Shown: piece after piece, positions 12,441 through 24,690 of the stretch
Layout of the letters: every line of letters begins with the position of its first letter
Numbering within the stretch: position 1 is the stretch's first letter
Source: Ashinkailepas kermadecensis
Lineage: Eukaryota; Arthropoda; Thecostraca; Neolepadidae
Direction: 5' to 3'
DNA length: 64,000 nucleotides
NCBI GenBank assembly: GCA_034440615.1
Contig: JAOTOM010003168.1
Location: forward strand, 62,001 to 126,000
Notes under the pieces: model-generated
Seen by the model: the letters and a program-made list of their open reading frames with translations, nothing else
Told to the model about the DNA's origin: nothing
Databases searched by the model: none
Translations under genes and position numbers: made by a program

Positions 12441-12844
12441 ATATGCCCGCATCCATCGCTCCGCAGCAGGCCTCGGTGATGCCTGTCGGCAGGGTGTTCC
12501 GTCGCACGTGACCAGCCAGCGTCGTCTGAATCACGCCTAATGCGCCTGGCTGCGACGCGAGGACCGTCACGCCAACCAGAGGACCGCCATGTTTAGCTGG
12601 AGACAATGACGTCTCCCGGAGCCTGTCACCTTCATCAGGGTGCTGTCGCATCAGGGTCTCGAGAACCATAACGTGACGTCTGTCATGGGGTCGTGTAACA
12701 CTTGGTCGGTTGTCACGTCTGCACGAATACCAGCGACTACACCAGAAGACCGTGACTACACCAGAAGACCGTGACGCCTCCCAGAGGACTGGCGTATTCA
12801 GCGGAGGATGGGAGACAGCCAGTCATATCGGGGTAAGTATCAGG

Positions 12845-13640
12845 CGGATAACCTTGATGTCTAGCAGAGCGTCTAGCAGGTGACGATTAGATAGTCACGT
12901 CTAGCAGGGGACGACCGAGCTTACCAAGGATCATCATTTCTAGCACGGATCGTCACGCTTAGCGGGCGACTATCACGTCTAGCATGAGCCTTCCACGTCT
13001 AGCACGGGATCGTCACATCTAACATTGGGACTGTCAATCTAGTAGGTGACTGCCACGTATAGGATTCGTTTGTCACGTCTAGCATGGGGATTGCCACGTC
13101 AAGCAAGGGACTGTGGCATCTAGCAGTGGACCGTCACGTCTAGCATGGGACCGTTACTTCCAACAGGGGACTGTCACGTCTAGCAGAGGACCGTCATGTC
13201 TAGCAGGGGATCGTCACGTCTAGCATGGAGAATGTACGCCTAGCACGGGACTGTCACGTCTAGGATTGGTTTGTCATGTCTAGCATGGGGATTGTCACCT
13301 CTTTCAAGGGACTGTGACGTCTAGCATAGGCCCGCCACGTTTAGTAGGGGACTGGCACGTCTAGCAGAGGACCGTCATCTCCAGCAGGGGATCGTCACAT
13401 CTAGCATGGATAATGTCACGGCTAGTAGGGGACCGCCAATGGACCACCACTTCTAGCATGTGACTGCCACGTCTAGCAGTAGATCGTCATGTCTAGCAGA
13501 GAACCTTCACGTCTAGTAGGGGACCGCCACGTCTAGCAATTGACCATCACTTCTGGCATGTGACTGTCAGGTCTAGCAGTAGATCGTCATGTCTAGCAGG
13601 GAACCGTCACGTCTAGTAGGGGATCGTCACGCGCCACTGA
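12845..13640. repeat. Degenerate 20-bp minisatellite
   Basis: About 38 diverged copies of a unit near gtctagcaggggaccgtcac. Both the unit length and its bases vary much more than in the neighbouring arrays, as expected for an old array no longer being homogenised. Confidence 0.88.
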
Positions 13641-14455
13641 GGGTCGGGTGAACGTTGTAGCCGGGCGGGCGGTCTGCAGAGAAGGTCGGCACGCGAACAG
13701 ATCATTACAGCGGGGTGTGTCACCCCTTCAGCGACGCTGGCCGCCCGCCACAATCGGCTCAGAGGCCGGCTGGCTGGTCGAGGCCAGCCGACGGCGGTCA
13801 GGGAACCGGCCGGTCGCGTGAGATACCGCAGCAGGCACGACGACGCGACCGGAGGATTTCCGCGGTGTTACTTTCGACCAGTCGACGAGCCGAAGCGCCG
13901 ACTGAGGCGGGCTGATGCGGTCAGCGTACGAGGGGAGACGTTAAACAGCGTCGTACGGCGTCTAGAAACTGCGCCCATCGAGAGGTTCGATTGGTTATTT
14001 CGACTGAAGACATCGATTAAGTAAGCAGGTGCATACGCATGTGTCCTCTCTTCTTTCAAAGTAGATTGAGACAAATCCAATCGGGGTAGAATAATTTTCG
14101 GTTTTCTGGAATGTTTGAGGATGGCATTGTGAATCATGTCGTTATCTCGAATATAGCGGGGGGGGATGCATGCTATAGAAATACAGGGCATGGTATGTCC
14201 TCCACGGTCCACAACAGTCCACACGCGTCGCAGGGACTCATGCGCATGCCCATGTGGACCTCAAACATCATCCACGAAACGCGGAGATCCGGTTTGGCTC
14301 GAGAAGGCCTCTTTCTGGGATGATCAGTGCTTAACGGGACGGAATCGCACTGTCGCCGAAACGTCACGACTTAGCCTCCTCGCGTGCTGAGGAAGATCAT
14401 GGGTGCTTGCCCCCGACGATGGAGATTGTGAGCGACACAATATGCAGCATTGCAC
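13641..14455. other. CpG-rich patch and unique spacer
   Basis: 13640-13960 is GC/CpG-rich; the remainder is mixed. Short ORFs only (under 120 codons), with no family resemblance. Confidence 0.45.
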
Positions 14456-14459
14456 ACCG

Positions 14460-14778
14460 AGGAGCGCGGGCGGGAAGCCTCTGGTCGGATGAACAGGACA
14501 GCCTGCAGCACGCTGCATGCACCGGCGGGAAGCCTCTGGCCGGATGAACAGGACAGCCTGCAGCACGCTGCATGCACCGGCGGGAAGCCTCTGGTCGGAT
14601 GGCTAGGACAGCCTGCAGCACGCTGCATGCACCGGCGGGAAGCCTCTGGTCGGATGGCTAGGACAGCCTGCAGCACGCTGCATGCACCGGCGGGAAGCCT
14701 CTGGCCGGATGGCTAGGACAGCCTGCAGCACGCTGCATGCACCGGCGGGAAGCCTCTGGCCGGATGGCTAGGACAGCC
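14460..14778. repeat. 55-bp minisatellite
   Basis: About six copies of a 55-bp unit containing cggcgggaagcctctgg and cagcctgcagcacgctgcat. The last segment (ctgcagcacgctgcatgcac) can fold back on itself. The last copy is truncated into acagccgtcacgctcc. A second small duplication (tatcattattatgctacat, two copies) follows at 14818-14880. Confidence 0.9.
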
Positions 14779-14974
14779 GTCACGCTCCATGTAACGGTGG
14801 AGGTCTCTGGCGGCAATGCGGTATCATTATTATGCTACATCCAGCACAGCTAATACGGCATCATTATTACGCTACATTTACACCCATTGACAGATGCAGT
14901 TGTATTTGGCATCCAACTGGCCATCTTGCATGTTATTCTGATTTTAATCACGATCATAAAGTATGATGACTGTA

Positions 14975-15282
14975 ACTGATGGGCCACAATCTCGGCAGCT
15001 AACATAACAGTGGCAACCCTGCCACTTCTGTGGTGACTGTGGCCGACGGGTCACACTCTGGGAAGCCAACATAACAGTGGCAACCCTGCCACTTCTGTGG
15101 TGACTGTGGCCGACGGGTCACACTCTGGGAAGCCAACATGGCAGTGTCAACCCTGCCACTTCTGTGGTGACCGTGGCCGACGGGTCACACTCTGGGAAGC
15201 CAACATAACAGTGGCAACCCTGCCACTTCTGTGGTGACTGTGGCCGACGGGTCACACTCTGGGAAGCCAACATGGCAGTGCC
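14975..15282. repeat. 67-bp minisatellite
   Basis: About four and a half copies of a 67-bp unit (starts of cgacgggtcacactctggg at 15044 and 15111), including aacagtggcaaccctgccac. Units are nearly identical. Confidence 0.92.
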
Positions 15283-15754
15283 AACCCTACAACTTTCGTT
15301 CTCCTCACCCGCGCCATAACACGTCCATCGTTTAAATTTCACGCTTCTTGATAGCCACAGCGCTGAGTTGGTGTCACTACTCTACGAGTACAGGCGTCGA
15401 TAAACAATTTTGGCGAGGCTGAAATCCTGGCAGCATCCAGGTCTGACCATATACGCCTGAGTGCACGAAATATGGCGCGAATTATGCAAATCGGCCGAAG
15501 TTCTCACACTCGTTAAATGTCCGACCCTATGCCAAGAACATATTCAGAGGAATCCAACATACCTTATGGAAGCGTTATTCACCCGCCAATCGGACCAGCT
15601 CACCGGTTTGTTTATGCCTCCGTTTCCCAGTAGACATAATAATGCGGATTATCACCAGTGGCTTCGAGAACGCTATGCAGCATCCAGTCGTTTCGGATAA
15701 TAATGCTTTAGCCGGATCCAGGTCACCGAAGCAAGGGTCCAAACCTTGTGGTCG
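15283..15754. other. Unique spacer
   Basis: No gene recognised. A frame of 79 codons at 15461-15700 (+) has ordinary composition but no family I can name. Confidence 0.4.
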
Positions 15755-15930
15755 TTCCACAGCCACATACCACGGTAGTACCACGGCCACGGCCGTACCT
15801 CGGCCGTACCACAGCCACACACGACGGCCGTACCACAGTTGTACTATAGTTGTACCACGGCCGTACCACAGCCACATACCACGGTAGTACCACGGCCACA
15901 GCCGTCCCTTGGCCGTACCAGTGCCACGTG
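15755..15930. repeat. Degenerate 11-12 bp repeat (gtaccacggcc)n
   Basis: Repeated gtaccacggccgtaccacag blocks with higher-order doubling: ccacagccacataccacgg recurs near 15760 and 15868. Confidence 0.8.
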
Positions 15931-15984
15931 CACTCACGACAGATGGCGATATTGGCATGCGGCCATCTCGAAATCGGAGAATCC

Positions 15985-16364
15985 GAGGTGGGCAGGTGCT
16001 CGTCTGACCGGTCACGTGACTGGGCCGGACACGCGCCGGCTGCCCACGACGGCCGCCACGTGACATGGGCCGCCAGCTGCTGGAGAGCCGGGCCCGTTTC
16101 CGCCACGGCCGGCGGACGAGTCGACGCGGGCGCCGCGGGGGCGGCCGGTGCGGAGGTCAAACGGTCGCCTCTCCGCGCCTGTCTCGCCGTCGTGATGAAG
16201 AGGCCACGCGTCCAATGGACGACAAATATGTGCGACTGCCGCGCCGGCAGCGACCACGTCTCGCCAGCTGACACATGAGGCATTGTCGTGCTGGCCGGCG
16301 GCCGCTCCTGATGGATGGGCGACGCGCGAGCGTGCCGACACTCGAGTCGACCCGACCCAGCAGG
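15985..16364. other. CpG-rich patch abutting the 54-bp array
   Basis: High CpG density over about 350 bp. Open frames on both strands run from here into the adjacent array. No recognisable domain. Confidence 0.5.
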
Positions 16365-16812
16365 CAGCCCGCCGGTCACGGTCCTCCTGCACTGTGTGCG
16401 GCGAACACTTCACTGTCGGCGGCGGCCGGTCACGGTCCTCCTGCGCTGTGTGCGGCGAACACTTCACTGTCGGTGGCGGCCGGTCACGGTCACGGTCCTC
16501 CTGCACTGTGTGCGGCGAACACTTCACTGTCGGCGGCGGCCGGTCACCGTCCTCCTGCACTGTGTGCGGCGAACACTTCACTGTCGGCGGCGGCCGGTCA
16601 CGGTCACGGTCCTCCTGCGCTGTGTGCGGCGAACACTTCACTGTCGGCGGCGGCCGGTCACGGTCCTCCTGCGCTGTGTGCGGCGAACACTTCACTGTCG
16701 GCGGCGGCCGGTCACGGTCCTCCTGCACTGTGTGCGGCGAACACTTCACTGTCGGCGGCGGCCGGTCACGGTCCTCCTGCGCTGTGTGCGGCGAACACTT
16801 TACTGTCGTCGG
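16365..16812. repeat. 54/60-bp minisatellite with codon-sized units
   Basis: Eight units of 54 bp, two of them lengthened to 60 bp by an extra cggtca. Every unit is a multiple of three, so frames stay open: + (16283-16951) reads a cycle with CxxCGEHFTVGGG, and - (16012-16926) reads a cycle with PPPTVKCSPHT. Differences between units (act/gct, ggc/ggt, cgg/ccg) fall at all codon positions. The spaced cysteines resemble half a zinc finger, but I see no complete C2H2 or CCHC pattern, so I do not call a protein. Confidence 0.9.
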
Positions 16813-18992
16813 CGGCTGGCGGCTGGAGAGGTTATCGTCGGCTCTCAACAGCTCGTTGGACCCAACTTCCGTCTGCCGCTCGTCGACTTGGAAGACGCTT
16901 GTAGAGCTGTCTCCCATGGAGTGCAAGCAACTAGCCCTGATGCGCTTATGAGCACCCGGCTCTGCTGATGCATCGTTATCAGCTAGCTATTGCAGCTCTC
17001 GGCGAGGCGGCTGCAGTGAGTGCAGCTGCGCCCTCAACACTACTGCTACTGCTTCGCCGTAGGCCATCATGGTAATGGCGCATAGCCCATTAAATAGATA
17101 AACCCGTTTCGTTCCATTTGCGCCGCGTAAGAGTGGCTTCTAAGATATAGCACAATTGCCAAAGGTTACGACCATTACACATGACCGATCGAGCATTAGT
17201 ACGGTGTTTCCCACAGTCTCACTGTCTGGCGAACATCTCTCCCGCAGAAGTTGCTCCTGAATAACCGGTTCGCGGACGCCGTTCGACCATTCCGCCTTAG
17301 TAGCGTATTATTACTCTCTGTTTGCCCGTCACGGCCTTCACCCGAGCACCCGACCCCTCTGACCCCTCTGACCCCTCTGACCACCGATGGTTTCAGGGGA
17401 CAGTTGCAAGTTGGTTTCACCAGATATTGAACAGTACAATATGGTTGTGTCCAGGCCGAAATGACAACACAATGCACATGGCATCAGACTAGAAATATAG
17501 CGCATTATATTAAGATGATGTACCACTGCCATTGTTTCTTAAACATAGTTGATAAGCAACGCACATCGCTTTCTTCAATTTTTGAATGGCAATGTGAAGA
17601 AAAAACAAACATTCCCTGCAAAACAAAGAATTTTTCTTTCGGCAGGATTTCATAGTTACAGCAAAATTTCAATACTATGCCTTTTATACAATATTAAAAT
17701 GTCCAGCTTAATACTTGCCTTCCTAATCCAAGGAGAACAGCAAAATGGATGCCATGGACAAGGTTTGATTAATTCATATTTGACTAATCTGTAACTTGCT
17801 ACTCACCACATCTAAGGTTTTCATCTTTCCACTACTATATTCGGAATTCAGAACTGAATTTTATTAACTCTTCAAGCTTCATCTTACATCTCTACAATAC
17901 AATCCACATTCCATGGTCAGATTGCCGGCCGTACAATCGATAGTGGAGCCGTTTTAGTCGTCATACTACACTCCTTTATCTTTCATATTAAGAGGATTTG
18001 GTGTTAACTGGAAGTACCCAACATCGGCACTCAAGTAGTGAATCACCAGGAAATGCATTAACAGCAAAAACGAACTTCCAACAGCATCATGCATGGGATA
18101 ACGTAATGAGAACCAAGTGACAAACATCATAATTATCTCCTATTAACTAGTGCCACTAGCATCCAACGATCGCTTAAAAGCTTAGGCTCCTGAAAAATAG
18201 GTAGTATTCTTCGAACGCTTCTTCTTTTCTAGCCCATTTGATGCAGCAGGAACAATACAAACACACCCGTCAATTTTTAGTTAGCATGTGAACAATAGAC
18301 GAACGAAGTAGCATGACTTAATGTAAGCGTATTCGTCTGATTTAGTTCAGGTATGCAAGCGTGTATGCAAACATATCACTCTGAAAATGCTCTAGCAATA
18401 TAGGCTTCAATGATTGAAAGCGATTCACTTTCGAGTCGGCCATCGTTTCATACCTCATTTCATGCCTCCTGAACATTCTGAGGCTTGGACATCCTGACAC
18501 TGTGCTACTCCAATTTCTTCCAGGATTTGTCATTAGTGCGCCATTAAAACCCAAACAATCATAACCGTATCCAAAGCTCCCATCTTGATATGTCACGTCG
18601 CTCAGTATGTGACGTCATGAGATAAAGGGACAGGAAATTTGATTGCACAAAGGTGGATGCAGCTTGGCGGAATGATGATTGGAAAATACGCATGAATTCA
18701 AATCATACCCCAAAATTTTTAATTCATCCACAACCATCCGTATCCAATGGCAAAGCTGTCCACAGGATTCGCCGTAGATAATTGTACCACTTCACCAGCT
18801 GATAGTCGCATTCTTGTAGCTGTTGGTATGCCACCATCTTCTGTCCCATCCTTGTTTGATAATCGTTTTGTGCTTACAGCGTCAGTTGGGATTAATACCT
18901 GGTGCTTTTCGATTTCATTGTTGTACATGGTCATCATTAATGATTGCCTGATGCATTTGTTTAGCCAGGCAGTTCATAATATGCAGTTCATA
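16813..18992. other. Unique AT-moderate spacer
   Basis: No gene recognised in 2.2 kb. A 10-bp repeat ctgacccctctgacccctct (four copies) lies at 17341-17382. Two minus-strand frames (18342-18596 and 18719-18937) have ordinary amino acid composition, but I cannot link them to a family or to splice sites. A TGACGTCA palindrome (CRE-type) is at about 18609. Confidence 0.45.
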
Positions 18993-21900
18993 GGAGAGGC
19001 TGACACCGAACACTGTCCTGCAGGAGAGGCTGACACCGAACACTGTCCCGCAGGAGAGGCTGACACCGAACACTGTCCTGCAGGCCAGGCTGACACCGAA
19101 CACTGTCCTGCAGGCCAGGCTGACACCGAACACTGTCCTGCAGACCAGGCTGACACCGAACACTGTCCTGCAGGAGAGGCTGACAACGAACACTGTCCTG
19201 CAGGAGAGGCTGACAACGAACACTGTCCTGCAGGAGAGGCTGACAACGAACACTGTCCCGCAGGAGAGGCTGACAACGAACACTGTCCTGCAGGAGAGGC
19301 GGACACCGAACACTGTCCTGCAGGCCAGGCTGACAACGAACACTGTCCTGCAGGCCAGGCTGACACCGAACACTGTCCTGCAGGAGAGGCTGACAACGAA
19401 CACTGTCCTGCAGGAGAGGCGGACACCGAACACTGTCCTGCAGGAGAGGCTGACACCGAACACTGTCCTGCAGGAGAGGCTGACAACGAACACTGTCCTG
19501 CAGGAGAGGCTGACACCGAACACTGTCCTGCAGGAGAGGCGGACAACGAACACTGTCCCGCAGGAGAGGCTGACAACGAACACTGTCCTGCAGGAGAGGC
19601 TGACAACGAACACTGTCCTGCAGGAGAGGCTGACAACGAACACTGTCCTGCAGGAGAGGCTGACAACGAACACTGTCCCGCAGGAGAGGCTGACAACGAA
19701 CACTGTCCTGCAGGAGAGGCGGACACCGAACACTGTCCTGCAGGCCAGGCTGACAACGAACACTGTCCTGCAGGCCAGGCTGACAACGAACACTGTCCTG
19801 CAGGCCAGGCTGACACCGAACACTGTCCTGCAGGAGAGGCTGACAACGAACACTGTCCTGCGGCCCAGGCTGACAACGAACACTGTCCTGCAGGAGAGGC
19901 GGACAACGAACACTGTCCTGCAGGAGAGGCTGACAACGAACACTGTCCTGCGGCCCAGGCTGACAACGAACACTGTCCTGCAGGAGAGGCGGACACCGAA
20001 CACTGTCCTGCAGGAGAGGCTGACAACGAACACTGTCCTGCAGGCCAGGCTGACAACGAACACTGTCCTGCAGGAGAGGCGGACACCGAACACTGTCCTG
20101 CAGGCCAGGCTGACAACGAACACTGTCCTGCAGGAGAGGCGGACACCGAACACTGTCCTGCAGGCCAGGCTGACAACGAACACTGTCCTGCAGGAGAGGC
20201 GGACACCGAACACTGTCCTGCAGGCCAGGCTGACAACGAACACTGTCCTGCAGGAGAGGCGGACACCGAACACTGTCCTGCAGGAGAGGCGGACACCGAA
20301 CACTGTCCTGCAGGAGAGGCTGACAACGAACACTGTCCTGCAGGAGAGGCTGACAACGAACACTGTCCTGCAGGAGAGGCTGACAACGAACACTGTCCTG
20401 CAGGAGAGGCTGACAACGAACACTGTCCTGCAGGAGAGGCGGACACCGAACACTGTCCTGCAGGAGAGGCTGACAACGAACACTGTCCTGCGGCCCAGGC
20501 TGACAACGAACACTGTCCTGCAGGAGAGGCTGACACCGAACACTGTCCTGCAGGAGAGGCTGACAACGAACACTGTCCTGCAGGAGAGGCTGACAACGAA
20601 CACTGTCCTGCAGGCCAGGCTGACACCGAACACTGTCCTGCAGGAGAGGCTGACACCGAACACTGTCCTGCAGGAGAGGCGGACACCGAACACTGTCCTG
20701 CAGGAGAGGCTGACAACGAACACTGTCCTGCAGGAGAGGCTGACAACGAACACTGTCCTGCAGGAGAGGCTGACAACGAACACTGTCCTGCAGGCCAGGC
20801 TGACAACGAACACTGTCCTGCAGGAGAGGCGGACACCGAACACTGTCCTGCAGGAGAGGCTGACAACGAACACTGTCCTGCAGGAGAGGCTGACAACGAA
20901 CACTGTCCTGCAGGAGAGGCTGACAACGAACACTGTCCTGCAGGCCAGGCTGACAACGAACACTGTCCTGCAGGAGAGGCGGACACCGAACACTGTCCTG
21001 CAGGAGAGGCTGACACCGAACACTGTCCTGCAGGAGAGCCTGACAACGAACACTGTCCTGCGGCCCAGGCTGACAACGAACACTGTCCTGCAGGCCAGGC
21101 TGACACCGAACACTGTCCTGCAGGAGAGGCTGACACCGAACACTGTCCTGCAGGAGAGGCTGACAACGAACACTGTCCTGCAGGAGAGGCGGACACCGAA
21201 CACTGTCCTGCAGGAGAGGCGGACAACGAACACTGTCCTGCAGGCCAGGCTGACACCGAACACTGTCCTGCAGGAGAGGCGGACAACGAACACTGTCCTG
21301 CAGGAGAGGCGGACACCGAACACTGTCCTGCAGGAGAGGCTGACACCGAACACTGTCCTGCAGGAGAGGCGGACACCGAACACTGTCCTGCAGGAGAGGC
21401 TGACACCGAACACTGTCCTGCAGGAGAGGCGGACACCAACGAACACTGTCCTGCAGGAGAGGCTGGACAACGAACACTGTCCTGCAGGAGAGGCTGACAA
21501 CGAACACTGTCCTGCAGGAGAGGCTGACAACGAACACTGTCCTGCAGGAGAGGCTGACAACGAACACTGTCCTGCGAGGCGGACACCGAACACTGTCCTG
21601 AGGAGAGGCGAGAATGTCCTGCAGGAGAGGCGGACACCGAACACTGTCCTGCAGGAGAGGCGGACACCGAACACTGTCCTGCAGGAGAGGCGGACACCGA
21701 ACACTGTCCTGCAGGAGAGGCTGACACCGAACACTGTCCTGCAGGGAGGCTGACACCGAACACTGTCCTGCAGAGGCGGACAACGAACACTGTCCTGCAG
21801 GAGAGGCTGACAACGAACACTGTCCTGCAGGAGAGGCTGACAACGAACACTGTCCTGCAGGAGAGGCGGACCGAACACTGTCCTGCAGGAGAGGCGACAC

Positions 21901-23093
21901 CGAACACTGTCCTGCAGGAGAGGCTGACAACGAACACTGTCCTGCAGGAGAGGCTGACAACGAACACTGTCCTGCAGGAGAGGCGGACACCGAACACTGT
22001 CCTGCAGGAGAGGCGGACACCGAACACTGTCCTGCAGGCAACACGAACACTGTCCTGCAGGAGAGGCTGACAACGAACACTGTCCTGCAGGAGAGGCTGA
22101 CAACGAACACTGTCCTGCAGGAGAGGCTGACAACGAACACTGTCCTGCAGGAGAGGCTGACAACGAACACTGTCCTGCAGGAGAGGCTGACAACGAACAC
22201 TGTCCTGCAGGAGAGGCTGACAACGAACACTGTCCTGCAGGAGAGGCTGACAACGAACACTGTCCTGCAGGAGAGGCGGACAACGAACACTGTCCTGCAG
22301 GAGAGCCTGACAACGAACACTGTCCTGCAGGAGAGGCTGGGACAACGAACACTGTCCTGCAGGAGAGGCTGACAACGAACACTGTCCTGCAGGAGAGGCT
22401 GACAACGAACACTGTCCTGCAGGAGAGGCGGACAACGAACACTGTCCTGCAGGAGAGCCTGACAACGAACACTGTCCTGCAGGAGAGGCTGACAACGAAC
22501 ACTGTCCTGCAGGAGAGGCTGACACCGAACACTGTCCTGCAGGCCAGGCTGACAACGAACACTGTCCTGCAGGAGAGGCTGACAACGAACACTGTCCTGC
22601 AGGAGAGGCTGACAACGAACACTGTCCCGCAGGAGAGGCTGACAACGAACACTGTCCTGCAGGAGAGGCTGACAACGAACACTGTCCTGCAGGAGAGGCT
22701 GACAACGAACACTGTCCCGCAGGAGAGGCTGACAACGAACACTGTCCTGCAGGAGAGGCGGACAACGAACACTGTCCTGCAGGAGAGCCTGACAACGAAC
22801 ACTGTCCTGCAGGAGAGGCTGACAACGAACACTGTCCTGCAGGAGAGCCTGACAACGAACACTGTCCTGCAGGAGAGGCTGACAACGAACACTGTCCTGC
22901 AGGAGAGGCTGACAACGAACACTGTCCTGCAGGAGAGCCTGACAACGAACACTGTCCTGCAGGAGAGGCTGACAACGAACACTGTCCTGCGGCCCAGGCT
23001 GACAACGAACACTGTCCTGCAGGAGAGGCGGACACCGAACACTGTCCTGCAGGAGAGGCTGACAACGAACACTGTCCTGCAGGAGAGGCGGAC
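18993..23093. repeat. 30-bp minisatellite, 4.1 kb
   Basis: About 137 copies of a 30-bp unit (gaggctgacaacgaacactg then tcctgcagga). From about 18991 to 21437 the phase is exact for some 81 units. From 21437 to about 22345 there are many indels, then exact phase again. Variable sites are few: gct/gcg, aac/acc, gagag/gccag, cct/ccc, gcagga/gcggcc. The + frame reads (E/Q)AD(N/T)EHCPAG up to 21497. All three minus frames stay open through the whole array, indels included, because no minus frame has a stop in the unit, so the 1378-1411 codon ORFs do not indicate coding. Confidence 0.97.
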
Positions 23094-24245
23094 AAAATCT
23101 GTTCGACCATGAGGTAACTGCTGCATCGTTATCATGACGAGACAAAACAAAGGGCATTGTTTACCGGCCTATTTGCGGTGTGTCCATTAGCCGGAAGGAT
23201 GGCTGGGCCGGCGGAGGGTTGGTGGCCCAGCGGAGCAGAGAGAGGGGCGCCGCCTGAGGGGTGGCGTGCACGCTTCAGTGCGACGACCTTGTCCACCTGA
23301 GCAAGCTGACCTGAATACATCGCAATTTGCCACAGTTCGAGCCCGTGCAGTGATACATTATTCGTGAAATATGGTGGAATGTGCCACTTAGTTCACGATT
23401 TTCACGATCGAAGTCGTGCTTCTTGTTGCGTGCTTGTAAAGTCTGCATGCCTCGTTTCTAACGGTATCCCGTTTATAAGTAGCATGCTTAGGCTCACCAT
23501 AACGGGTCCAGGATCGTGATAGCGAACATCCCGTAGTGCATTTCCAGTTAAAGGGATTAACTATGATATGCTATGTTATACAGTACCAGTTTATAGCATA
23601 GGCATTTGTATCGTTATAGTTGATATCGGTATCCCCAAATTAGATACCTAAAAAAATACGCAAAACGGGTAGCTATAGTTCAGTAGTAGCAATTCTCTCA
23701 AAACTGGGTTTTATGGACCGAAGTATTTTGAACAGCATTATTTCCATGGCGACTTCGACCTCCTGCTGTACCCGTTCCATTTCACACCTAACGAGAAATC
23801 ATTATTTTAACACTGAGCCATGTGTACCTCGGAATCACCAATGTACCTCCGCAACTGTGTACCTCACTGCAACTGTGTACCTCCGCAACTGTGTACCTCA
23901 CTGCAACTGCTGTCAGCTCAATTTGCTCGGACGGAAAACAGTGCAATTGGTACAGGCATTCTGCATTCATTTACATCGATTTGTTTGAAATTAGCACAGG
24001 ATAAAATACGTTGATCTAGCCAGCAGGACAGAGTTGTAAGGGGAATGTAAGTCCAAGCGAGAAGCAGGGCTCAGGAGTAGGCCATCGTAAAATGACTTAC
24101 ATTTGATACTTGGATATATTCGAAATCAGGGGGAGCGTTTAAAAAAAAAAAAACTTTTGTATACTCAAGGAATCTTTAAGTCGATTTGCACTAGTGTGCG
24201 CAAATCGGCTGAATAGTGAAGTTGCGCGGATTCCACGCCTTTTTG
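23094..24245. other. Unique spacer with small tandem repeat
   Basis: No gene recognised. At 23818-23912, an 18-bp motif (gtgtacctcactgcaac and gtgtacctccgcaac alternating) occurs about five times. An A12 run lies near 24140. Confidence 0.5.
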
Positions 24246-24476
24246 TGGGCCCAGGGCACCCGGTAATGGGCCCAGGGCACCCGGTAATGGGCCCGGGGCA
24301 CCCGGTAATGGGCCCGGGGCACCCGGTAATGGGCCCGGGGCACCCGGTAATGGGTCCGGGGCACCCGGTAATGGGCCCGGGGCACGTAATGGGCCCGGGC
24401 ACCCGGTAATTGGCCCGGGGCACCCGGTAATGGGCCCGGGGCACCCGGTAATGGGCCCGGGGCACCCGGTAATTGG
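24246..24476. repeat. 21-bp minisatellite (GC-rich)
   Basis: About 11 copies of gggcccggggcacccggtaat, one shortened. The unit is 7 codons long and contains the palindrome gggccc; both strands have open frames by arithmetic. Confidence 0.93.
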
Positions 24477-24645
24477 TGGCGAGACACAACTTTGCCATGA
24501 ATGCGCTATGGGCTGCGCCGACTGCCCCGACTCAGCAATAGTATGTGACTGTATGGATGCTCTACAGCCGGGGCTCAGCTTCACAAAGTAAGACACGAAT
24601 TTGCGACAGTGCGAATCCACGACATGCCAAATTACGGATCGTAGG

Positions 24646-24690
24646 CCCTCCAGTAGGCCCTCCAGTAGGCCCTCCAGTAGGCCCTCCAGT
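24646..24690. repeat. 12-bp tandem repeat (ggccctccagta)n
   Basis: Four near-identical copies of ggccctccagta. Confidence 0.9.

Noticed and set aside
16012..16926. Minus-strand 304-codon protein with PPPTVKCSPHT repeats
   Set aside because: Plus frames over the same array are equally open and the substitution pattern favours none; no domain seen in the unique part.
18747..21497. Plus-strand ORF of 916 codons with a unique N-terminus and decapeptide repeats
   Set aside because: The array portion has many amino-acid-changing variants (N/T, E/Q), the frame is lost at the first indel, and the N-terminal 80 residues match nothing I know and lack a signal peptide.
18915..23157. Three overlapping minus-strand ORFs of about 1380-1411 codons
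   Set aside because: All lie on the 30-bp array. Each minus frame of the unit lacks a stop, so they stay open even through indels that switch the frame. Real coding would not tolerate that.
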